This document shows, in pieces, positions 60,847-64,000 of a stretch of 64,000 nt of DNA; position 1 is the stretch's first letter; each line of letters begins with the position of its first letter. The position numbers and the translations under genes were made by a program. This DNA is from Prevotella sp. (lineage in GTDB: Bacteria > Bacteroidota > Bacteroidia > Bacteroidales > Bacteroidaceae). Under the pieces are notes generated by a model. The model made no database searches and was not told the DNA's origin. It saw only the letters and a list, made by a program, of their open reading frames with translations. The DNA lies in assembly GCA_017556145.1 (NCBI GenBank), contig JAFZCU010000114.1:1-64000 (forward strand). Direction: 5' to 3'.

Positions 60847-62291
60847 TAATGTTTATTTACTGTTTTCAACACATCCTTATTCACTGAGAAAGCATACTTC
60901 CTCCGAAGGTCATAGACCCAGGCTTTCTCCAACATGTCCTGATAGTCAGACACCACTTGTCCCCGAACATCAGTATAATTCTCCGGACGCTTCAACTTCT
61001 TGCCATATACAGCAGAAATGGGATAGTCCTTCAACACGGCAGTCTGTTTTTCCTTTGCTCCTTTCTTAGGTGTCGTCTTAAAGACTTCCGTATCAACGAG
61101 GGCATTATCCCCCGGCTTGAAGATACCGATCTCCACACGGATACGCACTACAGAGTCGGGATTAAACGTAGAGCGCAACTTATCAGCCCATTGATCGAAG
61201 GGTAGTTTCTTCACACACTTCTTTACAGCCTTGATATCGGCCTTATCCTTCACATGATATGCAATACCCTTATAATGGGGCTCCGACCAAGCATAGTCCT
61301 TCTGATGGTCCTTGAAATAAGCCTGCAATCCAGCCTCATCCGAACTACCTTTATCCCAAACTACCTGCTTGCTGATTTCATAGAGCAACAGACCGTCATG
61401 GTATTCTTTCATAAGGTATTTCATCTCAGGATCAACAGCCGCCAACGAGTCAGCGCGAAGATCCATCACTTTCTCTGATGTGAGCGCGCCGGAAGAGGCA
61501 TCCACCTCACTCTTGATACGCTGTTTGGCAATATGATCACGGATACCCTGCTGTTCGATATTCTTCACAATTTGCGCCTTCAAAGAGTCAAAGGGCTCCA
61601 GTTGTTTCCGATCCTTCATCAGAATCACGTGCCAACCAACGGGCGACAGCACGGGCTGACTCATCTCATCTTTCTGTAAAGCATAGGCGGCATCCTCAAA
61701 CTCCTTAATGGACTGATTTGGACCAATCCAATAGGGCAGTTGGCCACCATTTATGGCCGTCTGCTTATCATCAGACACCTTCTTTGCCAGTTCGGCAAAA
61801 TCTGCTCCACCCCGGAGGGCTTTGTACACTGAGTCAATACGTTGCTTGGCTTTGTCTTGCTCCGCCTGTGTGGCCTTCGTCGAGACTCTAATCAGAATAT
61901 GGGCAGGCAGTATCAGACCACGCGTTCCTATCTGCTCCTTCGCACGGTCATAGACTTTCTTAGCCTCCACCAGCACATCGGCATCAGTCGCCATCGTCGG
62001 CCGTACCTGCTGGTCACGATACATGGTATACTCTTGCTTAAACGACGACAGCGTGTCATAATGGGCATCAAGGGCGGCAGCCACCTTCAGCTTATAGTTG
62101 ATAAACAGGTCTACATACTCATCCACCGTTTTTTTATCAATCACATCGGTACCGTTGTTCTTGTTATAGGAGTACTCAAACTCAGAACGGGGGACAGGAA
62201 CGCCGTTTATCGTCATGATTACAGGATCAGAAGCCTGTGAAAAAGCCATTATGCTCGATACGAGCGCCAGAAATAAAACGATTTTTCTCAT
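60846..62291 (-). CDS. parvulin-type periplasmic isomerase (second SurA/PpiC-like protein)
   Basis: 481 residues from the ATG at 62291, giving a clear signal peptide (MRKIVLFLALVSSIMAFSQA). One PpiC domain at about 130-240 contains ILPAHILIRVS, GGADFAELAKKVSDD, GGQLPYWI and GWHVILMKDRK. The N- and C-terminal helical parts resemble SurA. Probably an outer-membrane protein chaperone working beside the next gene. Confidence 0.88.
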   Translation of the reverse strand: MRKIVLFLALVSSIMAFSQASDPVIMTINGVPVPRSEFEYSYNKNNGTDVIDKKTVDEYVDLFINYKLKVAAALDAHYDTLSSFKQEYTMYRDQQVRPTMATDADVLVEAKKVYDRAKEQIGTRGLILPAHILIRVSTKATQAEQDKAKQRIDSVYKALRGGADFAELAKKVSDDKQTAINGGQLPYWIGPNQSIKEFEDAAYALQKDEMSQPVLSPVGWHVILMKDRKQLEPFDSLKAQIVKNIEQQGIRDHIAKQRIKSEVDASSGALTSEKVMDLRADSLAAVDPEMKYLMKEYHDGLLLYEISKQVVWDKGSSDEAGLQAYFKDHQKDYAWSEPHYKGIAYHVKDKADIKAVKKCVKKLPFDQWADKLRSTFNPDSVVRIRVEIGIFKPGDNALVDTEVFKTTPKKGAKEKQTAVLKDYPISAVYGKKLKRPENYTDVRGQVVSDYQDMLEKAWVYDLRRKYAFSVNKDVLKTVNKH

Positions 62292-62304
62292 ATAATCAGG
62301 AATA

Positions 62305-63870
<1,566 letters not shown>

Positions 63871-63928
63871 TTACGATACCTTGTTATTTTTTAACTCTTT
63901 CAGCCTTACTATTCACCATCCACTATTC

Positions 63929-64000
63929 TTAGTTGGCCATTTCTGATAGGAACTTGATTCGGACTAGGCGTATCTCATCCTCCGAATAGTCGCCACCCAA
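63929..64000 (-). CDS. recQ: C-terminal end of a gene, probably recQ
   Basis: Only the last 23 codons are in view (the gene runs off the right edge), ending EDEIRLVRIKFLSEMAN-stop. I recall RecQ helicases of Bacteroidota ending this way and lying upstream of guaB on the same strand; this is from memory and unverified. If right, it is a 3'-5' DNA helicase. Confidence 0.55.
   Translation of the reverse strand: MGGDYSEDEIRLVRIKFLSEMAN

Overview
The window is Bacteroidota chromosome, most likely Prevotellaceae (Prevotella or a close relative). Three things point there: recurrent Bacteroidota promoters (TTTG, about 20 bp, TAnnTTTGCA); lipoprotein and outer-membrane families typical of the group (DUF4249 with a TonB receptor, DUF1573, OstA-like); and the gene neighbourhood itself. 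The genus is inferred from gene content, because no rRNA gene is present.

Layout. (1) 1-2.88 kb: host genes corA (cut by the window edge), a DUF349 protein and tRNA-Gln(CUG). (2) 2.88-30.63 kb: a 27.8 kb integrated element inserted at the 3' end of tRNA-Gln. It is bounded by a 13 bp direct repeat (2863-2875 and 30621-30633), with the integrase at its right end and integrase arm-type repeats just inside both ends. (3) 30.64-64 kb: host genes rsfS-ftsH-cdsA, a lipoprotein, a TonB receptor with its DUF4249 partner, asd, a CPA2 antiporter, cvfB, a lolD-like ABC ATPase, an OmpA-like porin, two small lipoproteins, a 1333-residue surface protein, asnS, a large-tailed RsuA-type pseudouridine synthase, purB, an ACT protein, paaK, tRNA-Val, the run mutL-ostA-surA-ppi-guaB, and the tail of a gene that is probably recQ.

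The element is the interesting part. From the left it carries: a beta-repeat protein; a 2152-residue phage tape measure protein; a structured small RNA; an operon pairing an HD phosphohydrolase with a second beta-repeat protein; a 2.1 kb non-coding tract with a 14-copy AGTACGA iteron array and AT-rich 12-mers (a probable replication origin) beside a candidate initiator gene; a second structured RNA ahead of an exported cargo protein; a repressor and tyrosine-recombinase switch; a long rightward operon with duplicated genes and phage neck proteins; and a leftward operon of small DNA-binding proteins ending in the integrase. Capsid, portal, large terminase, tail tube and lysis genes were not recognised. 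The element therefore looks like a phage satellite, phage-plasmid hybrid or remnant rather than a complete prophage.

Candidates for something new: the HD hydrolase plus beta-repeat operon; the two structured RNAs; terminators that share an apical RNA motif while their stems differ; the iteron/12-mer origin; and, in the host, a repeated promoter module of about 66 bp that in one case places the TonB receptor start codon almost at the expected transcription start.
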